Assembly (NCBI GenBank): GCA_003218785.1
Contig: QHOM01000098.1
Span: 1 to 5,994, forward strand
Direction: 5' to 3'
Source: Verrucomicrobiota bacterium
GTDB taxonomy: Bacteria > Verrucomicrobiota > Verrucomicrobiia > Chthoniobacterales > UBA10450
DNA: 5,994 nt
Numbering within the stretch: the stretch's first letter is position 1; every line of letters begins with the position of its first letter. Made by a program: the position numbers and the translations under genes. Under the pieces are notes generated by a model, which had not been told where the DNA came from, made no database searches, and was given only the letters and a program-made list of their open reading frames with translations. Shown piece after piece: positions 1 to 5,994 of the stretch.

Positions 1-762
1 ATCGACATCTATCAAACCATGGAAGAACTCCAGCAAGCTGGCTTTGGTTCCGAGCAAGAGTTCGGGATTCCTTGCCCGATCGCTTTCATAGCTCCATTGC
101 GCCTTCTGCTGTACGAAAAGGTTCCTGGTACGCGCGCCAGGACGCTCATCGTTGGTCCGAGTGGAACTGAGCGTGTCAACGCACTCGAGCGGTGCGCGCG
201 TTGGCTGGCACATTTTCAGGCAGAAGCGCCCCGCCGAGGATCGATGTTTCGAGCACAAGACTATCTGGGAGGACTCGAAGCATGGTTTCTGGATTCGGGC
301 AAGTCCGAGTTGCCATTCGCCTACAAAGCAAAGAATCTCACCGAACAACTGAATGCGGCGGCACGGCATCTGGAAGGCACGGAAATGTGTGCCAGTCATG
401 GCATGTACACGTGTGGGCAGGTCCTGCTGACTGAACGTCGCACGGTTACGATTGATTGGGACACTTTCAACCTGACGGATCCGAGCCACGATGTGGCGAG
501 GTTCCTCGTCGATCTTCAACGGATGGCATTGAAATACTTTGGTTCATTGAACGCGCTTGATCAAGCGGCCGAAGTATTTCTGAAGACTTACGCAAATGCC
601 GGCGGCTCGTACGATGCTACATCGCTGGCATTTTATCGGGCAGCAATTTGCTTGGAGCGTGCGAGAAGTGATGTGAATAAGCAGAACCCCGGGTGGCGCG
701 CGAGAGCTGAGATGATGCTGGACGAAGGCCTGGGGCTGCTCCAGCGGGACAAAGTGGGATGA
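1..762 (+). CDS. Phosphotransferase (APH-fold) family protein, 5'-truncated by window; probable pseudokinase
   Basis: The frame is open from base 1 to the TGA at 760-762, giving 253 visible residues. The first in-frame ATG (19-21) is unlikely to be the true start. Residues 1-16 align with the helix after the ATP-binding Lys in the next gene (both contain a GFG turn), so about 100 N-terminal residues, including that Lys, should lie upstream. The C-lobe of an APH/choline-kinase fold is visible: a SHG motif at 132-134, a DWD metal-binding motif at 152-154, then DPSHDVARFL. The catalytic-loop Asp expected after HG is Met135 (bases 403-405), and the position five residues further is Gln140, as seen in maltokinase-type loops. 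A P-x-W motif near the C-terminus is shared with both downstream paralogues. Catalysis by the usual mechanism seems lost, so a regulatory or substrate-binding pseudokinase role is inferred. The stop overlaps the next start (ATGA), implying translational coupling. Confidence 0.85.
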   Translation: MDIYQTMEELQQAGFGSEQEFGIPCPIAFIAPLRLLLYEKVPGTRARTLIVGPSGTERVNALERCARWLAHFQAEAPRRGSMFRAQDYLGGLEAWFLDSGKSELPFAYKAKNLTEQLNAAARHLEGTEMCASHGMYTCGQVLLTERRTVTIDWDTFNLTDPSHDVARFLVDLQRMALKYFGSLNALDQAAEVFLKTYANAGGSYDATSLAFYRAAICLERARSDVNKQNPGWRARAEMMLDEGLGLLQRDKVG

Positions 763-1814
763 AGAGTCTATTGACAAACAGTGGGACTGTTCCTCTGGAA
801 CTCTCCGAGCTTCCGTGCGACCATGATCTGCCTGGGCTCGCATCGCTACTTCACGAGGAGCGGTTGACGACCACATTGTCGTGCGTCCTGGCCGAGTGGC
901 TCGAGCCCAACGCGCAACTGCTCCAAACCCGTGTGTTTCTCCGCCGGTTGTTTCCCGGCAAGCGGTGCAGCGTTGAGCTTGAGTTGGTCGTCGACAAAGG
1001 CAATAGTCTTCCGGCCGAGCACCGGAGACTGCTCGGTAAGTTTTACAAGGACGATCAGGGCGCTACCCTGTTTGAGACCCTCGAGGCACTCAGGCGTAAC
1101 GGATTCGGGGCCGGGCGCTTTGTCGTTTCTCAGCCCGTCGCATGGGTGCCGGAGTATCGCCTTCTGCTGTCGAGCTGGGCGGAGGGTACCTTGCTCAGCT
1201 CTATCTTGCTGGCACGCTCCGACGCCGGGCACCAGATTGCACGGGCGGCTGAATGGCTGCTCAGCCTGCACCATTGCGGCATCACCACTGGACGCCGCTA
1301 TTCGATCGAAAGACATCTGCTAACACTGGGGCGGTGGAAGAAGCTTCTGACTGAGGCTTATCCCGAAGGCGGGCGCCTTGTTGGTACGCTCGTTGCCCGC
1401 TTCGAGGAGCGCTCGAGGGATCTCGCCGGTTGGATACCGCGCCCGACTCACCGCGACTTCTCGCATGAGCACTTGGTCGTTCAGGGAGATCAGTTGACTT
1501 GTTTGGATCTCGATGAGTTTTGTCAGTACGACCCCCTGTTTGATGTCGCCCACTTTATAGCCCATCTGCGATTTCTCAGCCTGACCCAGTTCGGCTCGAT
1601 CGGTCAGTTCGACTGGCTATGCGATCGATTCCTGGCCGGCTACCAGTCAGGCTGTGAAGAGTTTTCGTCTGAGCGTCTCGAGCTCTATTTAGCCATTAGC
1701 TATTTCAAGCTGGGCCGTTTCGTAGCGCTGGTGCAGCGGCCTGAAGGTTGGGATACCGCCCTGGCTGAGCTATTGCGCGAAGCAGAGCGGGTAGTTCGCC
1801 GGAACTCCGGCTGA
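759..1814 (+). CDS. Phosphotransferase (APH-fold) family protein with HRD catalytic loop
   Basis: This 351-residue protein is complete and starts at an ATG overlapping the previous stop by ATGA. Only a weak GGGA lies upstream (746-749), so initiation probably depends on coupling. Visible kinase-fold elements are an N-terminal helical segment, a R-L-F-P-G-K-R strand motif at 63-69, the presumed ATP-binding Lys94 in GKFY, the catalytic loop H231-R-D-F-S-H-E-H238, and the metal-binding D250-L-D-E-F. A DPLFDVAHFIAHL segment and a C-terminal P-x-G-W motif follow. Asp233 supplies the catalytic base. His238 stands where most APH enzymes have Asn. The protein has no signal peptide or membrane segment and is presumably cytoplasmic. 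It is an ATP- or GTP-dependent kinase of unknown substrate; sugar, amino-alcohol or natural-product hydroxyls are all possible for the family. Against the third paralogue it lacks roughly 120 residues between the P-G-K/R motif and the ATP-binding Lys. Confidence 0.88.
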   Translation: MKSLLTNSGTVPLELSELPCDHDLPGLASLLHEERLTTTLSCVLAEWLEPNAQLLQTRVFLRRLFPGKRCSVELELVVDKGNSLPAEHRRLLGKFYKDDQGATLFETLEALRRNGFGAGRFVVSQPVAWVPEYRLLLSSWAEGTLLSSILLARSDAGHQIARAAEWLLSLHHCGITTGRRYSIERHLLTLGRWKKLLTEAYPEGGRLVGTLVARFEERSRDLAGWIPRPTHRDFSHEHLVVQGDQLTCLDLDEFCQYDPLFDVAHFIAHLRFLSLTQFGSIGQFDWLCDRFLAGYQSGCEEFSSERLELYLAISYFKLGRFVALVQRPEGWDTALAELLREAERVVRRNSG

Positions 1815-1819
1815 GAACT

Positions 1820-1826
1820 GGAGAAG
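1820..1826 (+). promoter_or_regulatory. Shine-Dalgarno that fixes the TTG start at 1831
   Basis: GGAGAAG lies in the 16-base gap after the TGA at 1812-1814. Its GGAG core ends 7 bases before the TTG at 1831. This spacing favours the TTG over the in-frame GTG at 1840. Confidence 0.7.
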
Positions 1827-1830
1827 AGTA

Positions 1831-3309
1831 TTGAACGCCGTGAGTGTCGAAGATGTGCTGTTCGGTCGCGCTGGACTGGCAGGCGTCCAGTGGCTTCTGG
1901 ATTCCTCTGTGCAGCGGCGAGTGTTGCGGAATCAAATCCAAGCAATGCTTTCGCCCCAAGCGAGGGTGGGGCGTTGCCTGCTGCGGCGCGCGAGGTTTAG
2001 GCCTGGCCGCAAGTTGAAGGGTTTTTACGACGCGCTCATCCAGTCCAATCGCGGCGAGACATATTGCACTCGCCCCATCGCAGTAACCTGGGCTTCGGAT
2101 GCCGGCGCGGACCGGCGGCTAGAGGCTGGCGTGATCGACATGCAGGCGGAAGCACGACGTCGAAATGTGGCAACTCCGTTTCGCGAGTTGAGTGCAGATG
2201 TGCCTCAGTGGGTTATGCGTGTGATGGTCTGGCCGCTGGACCCCGCGTTCGGCCAGCTCGTCCGCTGGTCAAGCTGGGAACACGTGGACGCCATGCTACG
2301 GGCGGTTTACAGGGCTCCAGCCGCGGATCAAGTCCCGCACGGCGAGTCTGCCGTTTCACCTATCCGCTACCGTCCCGGGCGACGCCACGTGCTACGTTAT
2401 GGTCGCGCGGACGCGGAGCGCGTAGGCCCGGTGTTTGCCAAACTGTACCCGGGCGAGGACGGCGCCAACATCTACCACCGGGCTACACGGATAGGAGAAT
2501 GGTTGTCGCGACACGGAATCGGGGTGAATGCTGTGCGACCGCTTGCCTATGTGCCGGAAGATGGAGTGGTGCTTTACCAAGGATTGTCCGGTATGGCACT
2601 TTCCGAATACTTGCAAAGCCCGAACGGCAATATGGCCGCGTACCTGGAGCGTGCTGGAGCTGCCCTCAGCGCCTTGCACGACATACCGCCGGAAATCGCG
2701 GAGCCACTTCAGATCCACGACTTCGCTGCCGAGGTCAGCCAGGTGGCGCGGGCCAGCGCTCACATTCGGGTGCTCCTTCCGTCGTCAGGTCAGGCCATCG
2801 ACGAGATTCTCAGCCGTGCGCTGGAGTTGCACCAGCGCCTCCCGGCGGAGGCGTCAGCGCTGACGCACGGAGACTTCAAATCTGAGCACGTCTGGGTCAC
2901 CTTGGAAGGGCTCACGCTCATCGACTTCGATTCCTGTTGCTTGGCAGACCCGGCATTAGACATCGGGAAGTTCCTGGCCCACCTGCGCCTCTGGCACACC
3001 GTTCATAATCAGCCCGGACTGGAGGCGGCGCAGGAAAGCTTCCTGGCCGGTTACGCCAGCACCAGGCGCGAGCGTTGGGCCGCCGCCCGGCTCTACGAAG
3101 CCATCGAGTTGGTTAAGATCACCGCGCGCCGTGTACAACTCTTCGACCCCGAATGGGCGACGTATACAGAGCGGCTGATCAGGCGTGTACAAGGCATGTT
3201 GAACGATCTCGATCTTGCGACGAAGCGCCAGGCATACAGGCCTGAGAAGCCTGGCCCAAACGGCCACGCTGCGCTTAGTCAGCCTTGTGGAAAGGGAGCA
3301 TCCCATTAA
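1831..3309 (+). CDS. Long phosphotransferase (APH-fold) protein with duplicated N-terminal motif
   Basis: The product has 492 residues with a TTG start, chosen from the SD at 1820-1826. It is much longer than a classical APH enzyme (about 260-300 aa). The C-terminal two thirds form a complete-looking kinase: R-Y-R-P-G-R-R at 179-185, ATP-binding Lys204 in AKLY, hinge region near 245-255, catalytic loop H346-G-D-F-K-S-E-H353, metal-binding D365-F-D367, then DPALDIGKFLAHL. Asp348 is the predicted catalytic base; His353 replaces the usual Asn. Residues 1 to about 170 form an extra N-terminal region with its own R-F-R-P-G-R-K at 55-61, which aligns with the N-terminus of the 351-residue paralogue. 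It therefore looks like a second, degenerate N-lobe-like module. The last 30 or so residues are Pro/Gly-rich and appear unstructured. No signal peptide or membrane segment is visible. The substrate is unknown. The gene sits between its paralogue and an ABC exporter in an apparent operon. Confidence 0.88.
   Translation: MNAVSVEDVLFGRAGLAGVQWLLDSSVQRRVLRNQIQAMLSPQARVGRCLLRRARFRPGRKLKGFYDALIQSNRGETYCTRPIAVTWASDAGADRRLEAGVIDMQAEARRRNVATPFRELSADVPQWVMRVMVWPLDPAFGQLVRWSSWEHVDAMLRAVYRAPAADQVPHGESAVSPIRYRPGRRHVLRYGRADAERVGPVFAKLYPGEDGANIYHRATRIGEWLSRHGIGVNAVRPLAYVPEDGVVLYQGLSGMALSEYLQSPNGNMAAYLERAGAALSALHDIPPEIAEPLQIHDFAAEVSQVARASAHIRVLLPSSGQAIDEILSRALELHQRLPAEASALTHGDFKSEHVWVTLEGLTLIDFDSCCLADPALDIGKFLAHLRLWHTVHNQPGLEAAQESFLAGYASTRRERWAAARLYEAIELVKITARRVQLFDPEWATYTERLIRRVQGMLNDLDLATKRQAYRPEKPGPNGHAALSQPCGKGASH
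3294..3298 (+). promoter_or_regulatory. Shine-Dalgarno that fixes the exporter start at ATG 3309
   Basis: GGGAG lies inside the 3' end of the preceding gene, 10 bases before ATG 3309. An in-frame TTG at 3285 would start upstream of this site and has no comparable SD, so the ATG is preferred. Confidence 0.65.
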
Positions 3310-5168
3310 TGCAAAACAACGAGACCAGCGCAGCGTGGATGCGGCACTTTGTGCCGCTACTCCGTCCTTTCCGATGGAAACTGGTTGTGGCAGTAACGGC
3401 GATGGTGCTGGATGCCAGCATCAATGTATTCCGACCGTGGCCGCTGAAAGTCGTAATTGATCGCGTCCTTTCGCATAGGCCGAGTCGCGTACCGTTTCTT
3501 CGCGCCTGGCTGGATACAGCCCCGTTCGACAGGCTGGAGGTCCTCTACGGCGCATGCGCCGCGATGTTACTTATTGCGGTGACTACGGGCTTACTGACTT
3601 ACTACATCACGCGCTCAATGGGTGATCTGGCACACGACTTTGTATTTGCAATTCGCCGTGATCTGTTTGCGCACTTGCAACGACTTTCGCTTCGGTTCCA
3701 TGATCGCCAACGGACGGGTGACCTGATTACGCGGCTGACCTCGGATACGCAGGCAATCCAGGAGATGATCGCCAATGGCATCACCGTTCTTGGCACCAAT
3801 GCATGTTTACTCGTTGGAATGCTGACGCTGATGTTTTGGCTCGATTGGGCATTCGCGCTGGTATCTCTCACGGTAGCACCGCTGCTGTTCTGGACGGTTC
3901 TGCGGTTCAAGCGGCGTATCAAGTTTGCCTCCCGGCGGGCCCGCGCCAGCACCGGCCAGTTGGCTTCGTTGGCGCAGGAGACGCTCGAGTCCATCCGGAT
4001 CGTCCAAGGGCTGGCGCAAGAAGAGCAACAGGACGAACGCTTCCAGGTGCGAAGCGCGAGTCACCATCAGGCGAACCTGGAGATCGTACGGTATCAGGCC
4101 CGGGTGGTGCCGCTGGTCGACGTCTTCGCCAGCATCGGAACAGCCATTGTTATGTGGTACGGCGCCACGCGCGTACTCTCAGGCGTGCTCACTACCGGCG
4201 ACGTCGTTCTCTTCTTTGCCTACGTCACGAACCTCTATAGCCCAATGAAAGGTCTAGCGCGTTCCTCCTATCTATTCACCAAGGCCAGTGTAGGGGCGGA
4301 GCGGATCACCGAGGTGATGAGCATACGCAGCGATGTGACGGACCGGGAGGGGGCCCGGGAAGCCTCGCAGCTGAAAGGCGAGATCGAATTCAGGGACGTA
4401 TCCTTCGAGTACGAGACGGGACGAGCCGTGCTGTCGCGTATCAATTTGAAGATCGCACAGGGGGAGAAGGTAGCCATCGTCGGAGCAACCGGCGCTGGCA
4501 AGAGCACCTTGGTGGGCCTACTCCCGCGCTTTTATGACGCCTGCGCCGGCGAGGTCCGCATCGATGGTAATGACATTCGGAACTACTCGCTGCGCTCCCT
4601 GCGCGAGCAGATCAGCCTAGTATTACAGGACTCGCTTCTGTTCAGCGGAACCATCAGGGAAAACATTGCCTTTGGGCGTCCCGGAGCGAGTGACGAGCAG
4701 ATCGCTGCGGCGGCGGTCACAGCCAACGCCGACGAGTTTATTCAAGGGCTTCCGGAGGGCTACGAGACGTTAGTAGCAGAGCGTGGCACTACGCTCTCCG
4801 GCGGACAGAAACAGCGCATCGCCATTGCACGGGCGATTTTACGAGACGCTCCGATTCTCATTCTGGATGAGCCGACTACCGGTCTGGATGCGGTCGCAGA
4901 ACAAATCGTCATGGACGCTTTGGAGCGGGCCGTGGCAGGACGCACGACTTTGATCATCGCACACCGTTTGACCACGGTGCGCCTCGCGGACCGCATCGTG
5001 GTCCTCCACCGCGGTCAAATCGTCGAACAAGGCACTCACCTGGAGCTCCTGGCGCGCCGAGGCAGGTACGCGCGCCTCTATCACTTGCAGAGCTCAACGG
5101 AACGGGAAAGGGCCCTCGTTTCATCCAGCCCGATGATTGTGAAGGAAGAAAAGGACTACGAAGTATGA
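3309..5168 (+). CDS. Type I ABC exporter, fused permease and ATP-binding domains (half transporter)
   Basis: The ATG shares its first base with the preceding TAA stop (TAATG), giving 619 residues, the normal size for an MsbA/BmrA-like half transporter that works as a dimer in the inner membrane. Six hydrophobic segments lie at about 24-44, 78-100, 157-177, 179-200, 266-289 and 293-311. The nucleotide-binding domain is complete: A-loop aromatic Tyr368, Walker A GATGAGKST 392-400, Q-loop Gln440, signature LSGGQ 496-500, Walker B ILILDE with Asp520 and catalytic Glu521, D-loop GLDA 525-528 and H-loop His552. All catalytic residues are present, so it should be active. There is no N-terminal C39 peptidase domain, so it does not cleave double-glycine leaders itself. 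A charged tail of about 25 residues follows the NBD. The cargo is unknown. Coupling to three phosphotransferase-like genes suggests it exports a product they act on, such as a lipid-linked glycan, secondary metabolite or peptide. Confidence 0.95.
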   Translation: MQNNETSAAWMRHFVPLLRPFRWKLVVAVTAMVLDASINVFRPWPLKVVIDRVLSHRPSRVPFLRAWLDTAPFDRLEVLYGACAAMLLIAVTTGLLTYYITRSMGDLAHDFVFAIRRDLFAHLQRLSLRFHDRQRTGDLITRLTSDTQAIQEMIANGITVLGTNACLLVGMLTLMFWLDWAFALVSLTVAPLLFWTVLRFKRRIKFASRRARASTGQLASLAQETLESIRIVQGLAQEEQQDERFQVRSASHHQANLEIVRYQARVVPLVDVFASIGTAIVMWYGATRVLSGVLTTGDVVLFFAYVTNLYSPMKGLARSSYLFTKASVGAERITEVMSIRSDVTDREGAREASQLKGEIEFRDVSFEYETGRAVLSRINLKIAQGEKVAIVGATGAGKSTLVGLLPRFYDACAGEVRIDGNDIRNYSLRSLREQISLVLQDSLLFSGTIRENIAFGRPGASDEQIAAAAVTANADEFIQGLPEGYETLVAERGTTLSGGQKQRIAIARAILRDAPILILDEPTTGLDAVAEQIVMDALERAVAGRTTLIIAHRLTTVRLADRIVVLHRGQIVEQGTHLELLARRGRYARLYHLQSSTERERALVSSSPMIVKEEKDYEV

Positions 5169-5257
5169 AGCTTTCCGCCGTCGCCTCCATAAGGCCCGCA
5201 GTTATAGTTCGGGGCCGCCAACAGTCGCTAGCAGAAAGAAAGGGAGTTAGTCCATGA
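5165..5257 (+). CDS. Possible 30-residue small ORF bridging exporter and receptor genes
   Basis: An ATG overlaps the exporter stop by ATGA at 5165-5168. The frame runs 30 codons to a TGA at 5255-5257, which itself overlaps the receptor ATG (ATGA at 5254-5257). An AAGGA at 5151-5155 stands 9 bases upstream, which is good spacing. The peptide begins MKLSAVASIR, is basic, has no Cys, and does not resemble a signal peptide or a family I know. It could be a real small protein, a coupling leader for the receptor, or chance, since a frame this short is expected by chance fairly often. No function is assigned. Confidence 0.2.
   Translation: MKLSAVASIRPAVIVRGRQQSLAERKGVSP
5169..5253 (+). other. 85-base gap between exporter and receptor genes
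   Basis: This is the only gap longer than 20 bases in the window. I see no hairpin followed by a T-run. The best stem is five pairs (5193-5197 with 5212-5216) around a 14-base loop with no U-tract, which is too weak for an intrinsic terminator. TATAGT at 5203-5208 resembles a -10 box but has no convincing -35. Transcription probably reads through, though a separate receptor promoter cannot be excluded. Confidence 0.5.
5242..5246 (+). promoter_or_regulatory. Shine-Dalgarno of the TonB-dependent receptor
   Basis: GGGAG lies 7 bases before ATG 5254. An in-frame TAG at 5248-5250 rules out any earlier start in that frame. Confidence 0.7.
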
Positions 5258-5994
5258 AAACAACCCTTCTCTGGACATTGTTTCTGATCGATTCGTCTTC
5301 CGGGTTCATGCCAGCTCTTCTGGCGCAACAGCAGCAGGCGCTGGTGCAAGGGACGGTCGAGGATGAAACCGGCGCCAAGGTCGCCAAGGCAGCCGTAAAA
5401 CTCGTTTCCGAAGCCGGGGAAACACTAAACGCGGTCACCGACGAGATTGGCCACTTCGAGTTCACGGGAGTTGGGCCCGGCAAGTATCTTTTGCAGGTAA
5501 AGTTCCAAGGCTTTGCGAGCGTGGAATCGGAGCTTTCGGTTGGGGCAAGCGCCACCGTCGCGCAGCGGATACAGCTCAAGCTGGCCGACGCAAGCGAGGA
5601 GATTACGGTCTCCGCTCGGCGTGAGTCAGATCCCCTTGATGCCGATCAAAACGCCACCTCGATCGTGCTCGATCATGACCTATTGAAGGACCTGCCGACG
5701 AAAAATGATGACCCGCTGGCGGTGACCAATCTCTTTGTGGATCCCGCAGCGAATGACTCCCAGCGCGACCCCAAGATTTACGTCGACGGAGTAGAGGGCG
5801 ATACGATGGATGTGCCGAGAGGAAGTGTCAAGAGCATCATGGTAGATACGAGCCCATATTCGACGAAGTTTGGACGGCCCGGGAAGGGACGCATCGAAAT
5901 CACCACTCGTGCCGGCTCAACCCGTCGTTACCATAGACGCTTGGGTTTTAACATCCGGGATGCGGCCATGGATGCCCGCAATCACTTCGACTCG
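5254..5994 (+). CDS. TonB-dependent receptor, Oar-like, with CarboxypepD_reg domain (3' end outside window)
   Basis: The frame is open from ATG 5254 to the end of the window, giving 247 visible residues; family members are usually about 900-1200 aa, so most of the beta-barrel is missing. Residues 1 to about 25 look like a Sec signal peptide, with an ALLA end before a run of four Gln (25-28), although Asp13 breaks the hydrophobic core. Residues about 31-112 form a carboxypeptidase-regulatory-like beta-sandwich (start V-Q-G-T-V-E-D, later DEIGHFEF and GPGKYLL). A TonB-box-like EEITVSA follows at 115-121. The plug domain then begins, with IYVDG at 175-179 and a SPYSTKFGRPGKGRIEI block at 200-216, the acidobacterial style of this family. 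The mature protein should sit in the outer membrane and import or bind a ligand using TonB energy. The ligand is unknown; oligosaccharides, siderophores and peptides all occur in the superfamily. Whether it is co-transcribed with the exporter is uncertain. Confidence 0.9.
   Translation, partial: MKTTLLWTLFLIDSSSGFMPALLAQQQQALVQGTVEDETGAKVAKAAVKLVSEAGETLNAVTDEIGHFEFTGVGPGKYLLQVKFQGFASVESELSVGASATVAQRIQLKLADASEEITVSARRESDPLDADQNATSIVLDHDLLKDLPTKNDDPLAVTNLFVDPAANDSQRDPKIYVDGVEGDTMDVPRGSVKSIMVDTSPYSTKFGRPGKGRIEITTRAGSTRRYHRRLGFNIRDAAMDARNHFDS

Noticed and set aside
771..799. TTGACA at 771-776, an exact -35 consensus, suggesting an internal promoter
   Set aside because: At 17 bases spacing the -10 position reads TCTGGA, with no TATAAT-like box, and the site lies inside the coding start of a coupled gene.
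846..1316. 156-codon open frame on the - strand
   Set aside because: It is antisense to the well-supported second paralogue, with no recognisable domain.
2064..2885. 273-codon open frame on the + strand overlapping the third paralogue
   Set aside because: It is rich in Arg, Gly, Ala and Pro, as expected from an out-of-frame reading of GC-rich DNA, and lies wholly inside a gene with clear kinase motifs.
3285..3308. Extended exporter start at TTG 3285
   Set aside because: The SD (GGGAG 3294-3298) would lie inside the coding region, and the ATG at 3309 has suitable spacing and a TAATG overlap with the previous stop.
1..3309. Aminoglycoside resistance genes
   Set aside because: Only the general fold matches. 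The catalytic loops differ from resistance enzymes (HGM, HRD, His for Asn), and the exporter-linked operon points to an endogenous pathway.
5193..5216. GGCCC/GGGCC stem as a terminator
   Set aside because: The stem has only five pairs, a 14-base loop and no T-run.
5213..5254. Lasso-peptide-like core in the 30-codon ORF (Gly17 with Glu at ring position 8)
   Set aside because: The leader would be only 16 residues, the usual Thr at -2 is absent, and no cyclase, RRE or transglutaminase-like protease is in the window. A Gly-to-Glu spacing of this kind is common by chance.

Overview
The window is almost entirely coding on the + strand: five genes read in one direction, with junctions that overlap or lie close together. 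The best taxonomic clue is the last gene, the N-terminal part of an Oar-like TonB-dependent receptor with a carboxypeptidase-regulatory-like (CarboxypepD_reg) domain. Its plug wording (IYVDG, then a FGRPGKGRIEI block) is typical of Acidobacteria. With the moderately high GC, this suggests an acidobacterial or similar soil Gram-negative genome. That placement is an inference from protein style, with no marker gene to support it.

Layout. Positions 1-762 are the 3' part of a phosphotransferase-like (APH/choline kinase fold) gene that enters from outside the window. Positions 759-1814 hold a second, complete homologue that overlaps it by ATGA. Positions 1831-3309 hold a third, longer homologue with a TTG start and a clear Shine-Dalgarno. 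Positions 3309-5168 encode a half-size type I ABC exporter (six membrane segments plus NBD) whose ATG overlaps the preceding stop by one base. An 85-base gap without a recognisable terminator follows, and it could hold a 30-codon ORF. Positions 5254-5994 are the start of the TonB-dependent receptor gene, which runs off the end.

How they may work together. The three phosphotransferase-like proteins are clearly related to each other. They share the catalytic-loop and DxD region, a DP-x-x-D-[VI] block after it, and a C-terminal P-x-W motif. They have diverged at key sites. The first has Met in place of the catalytic Asp of the HGD motif and looks like a pseudokinase. The second has HRD and the third HGD, and both carry His where the usual metal-binding Asn sits. 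Tight coupling to an ABC exporter suggests that a small molecule, glycan or peptide is phosphorylated (or dephosphorylated or bound) and then exported. The TonB receptor downstream could take up a related ligand, or could belong to a separate unit. The substrate cannot be read from the sequence, and nothing here supports calling these antibiotic-resistance genes.
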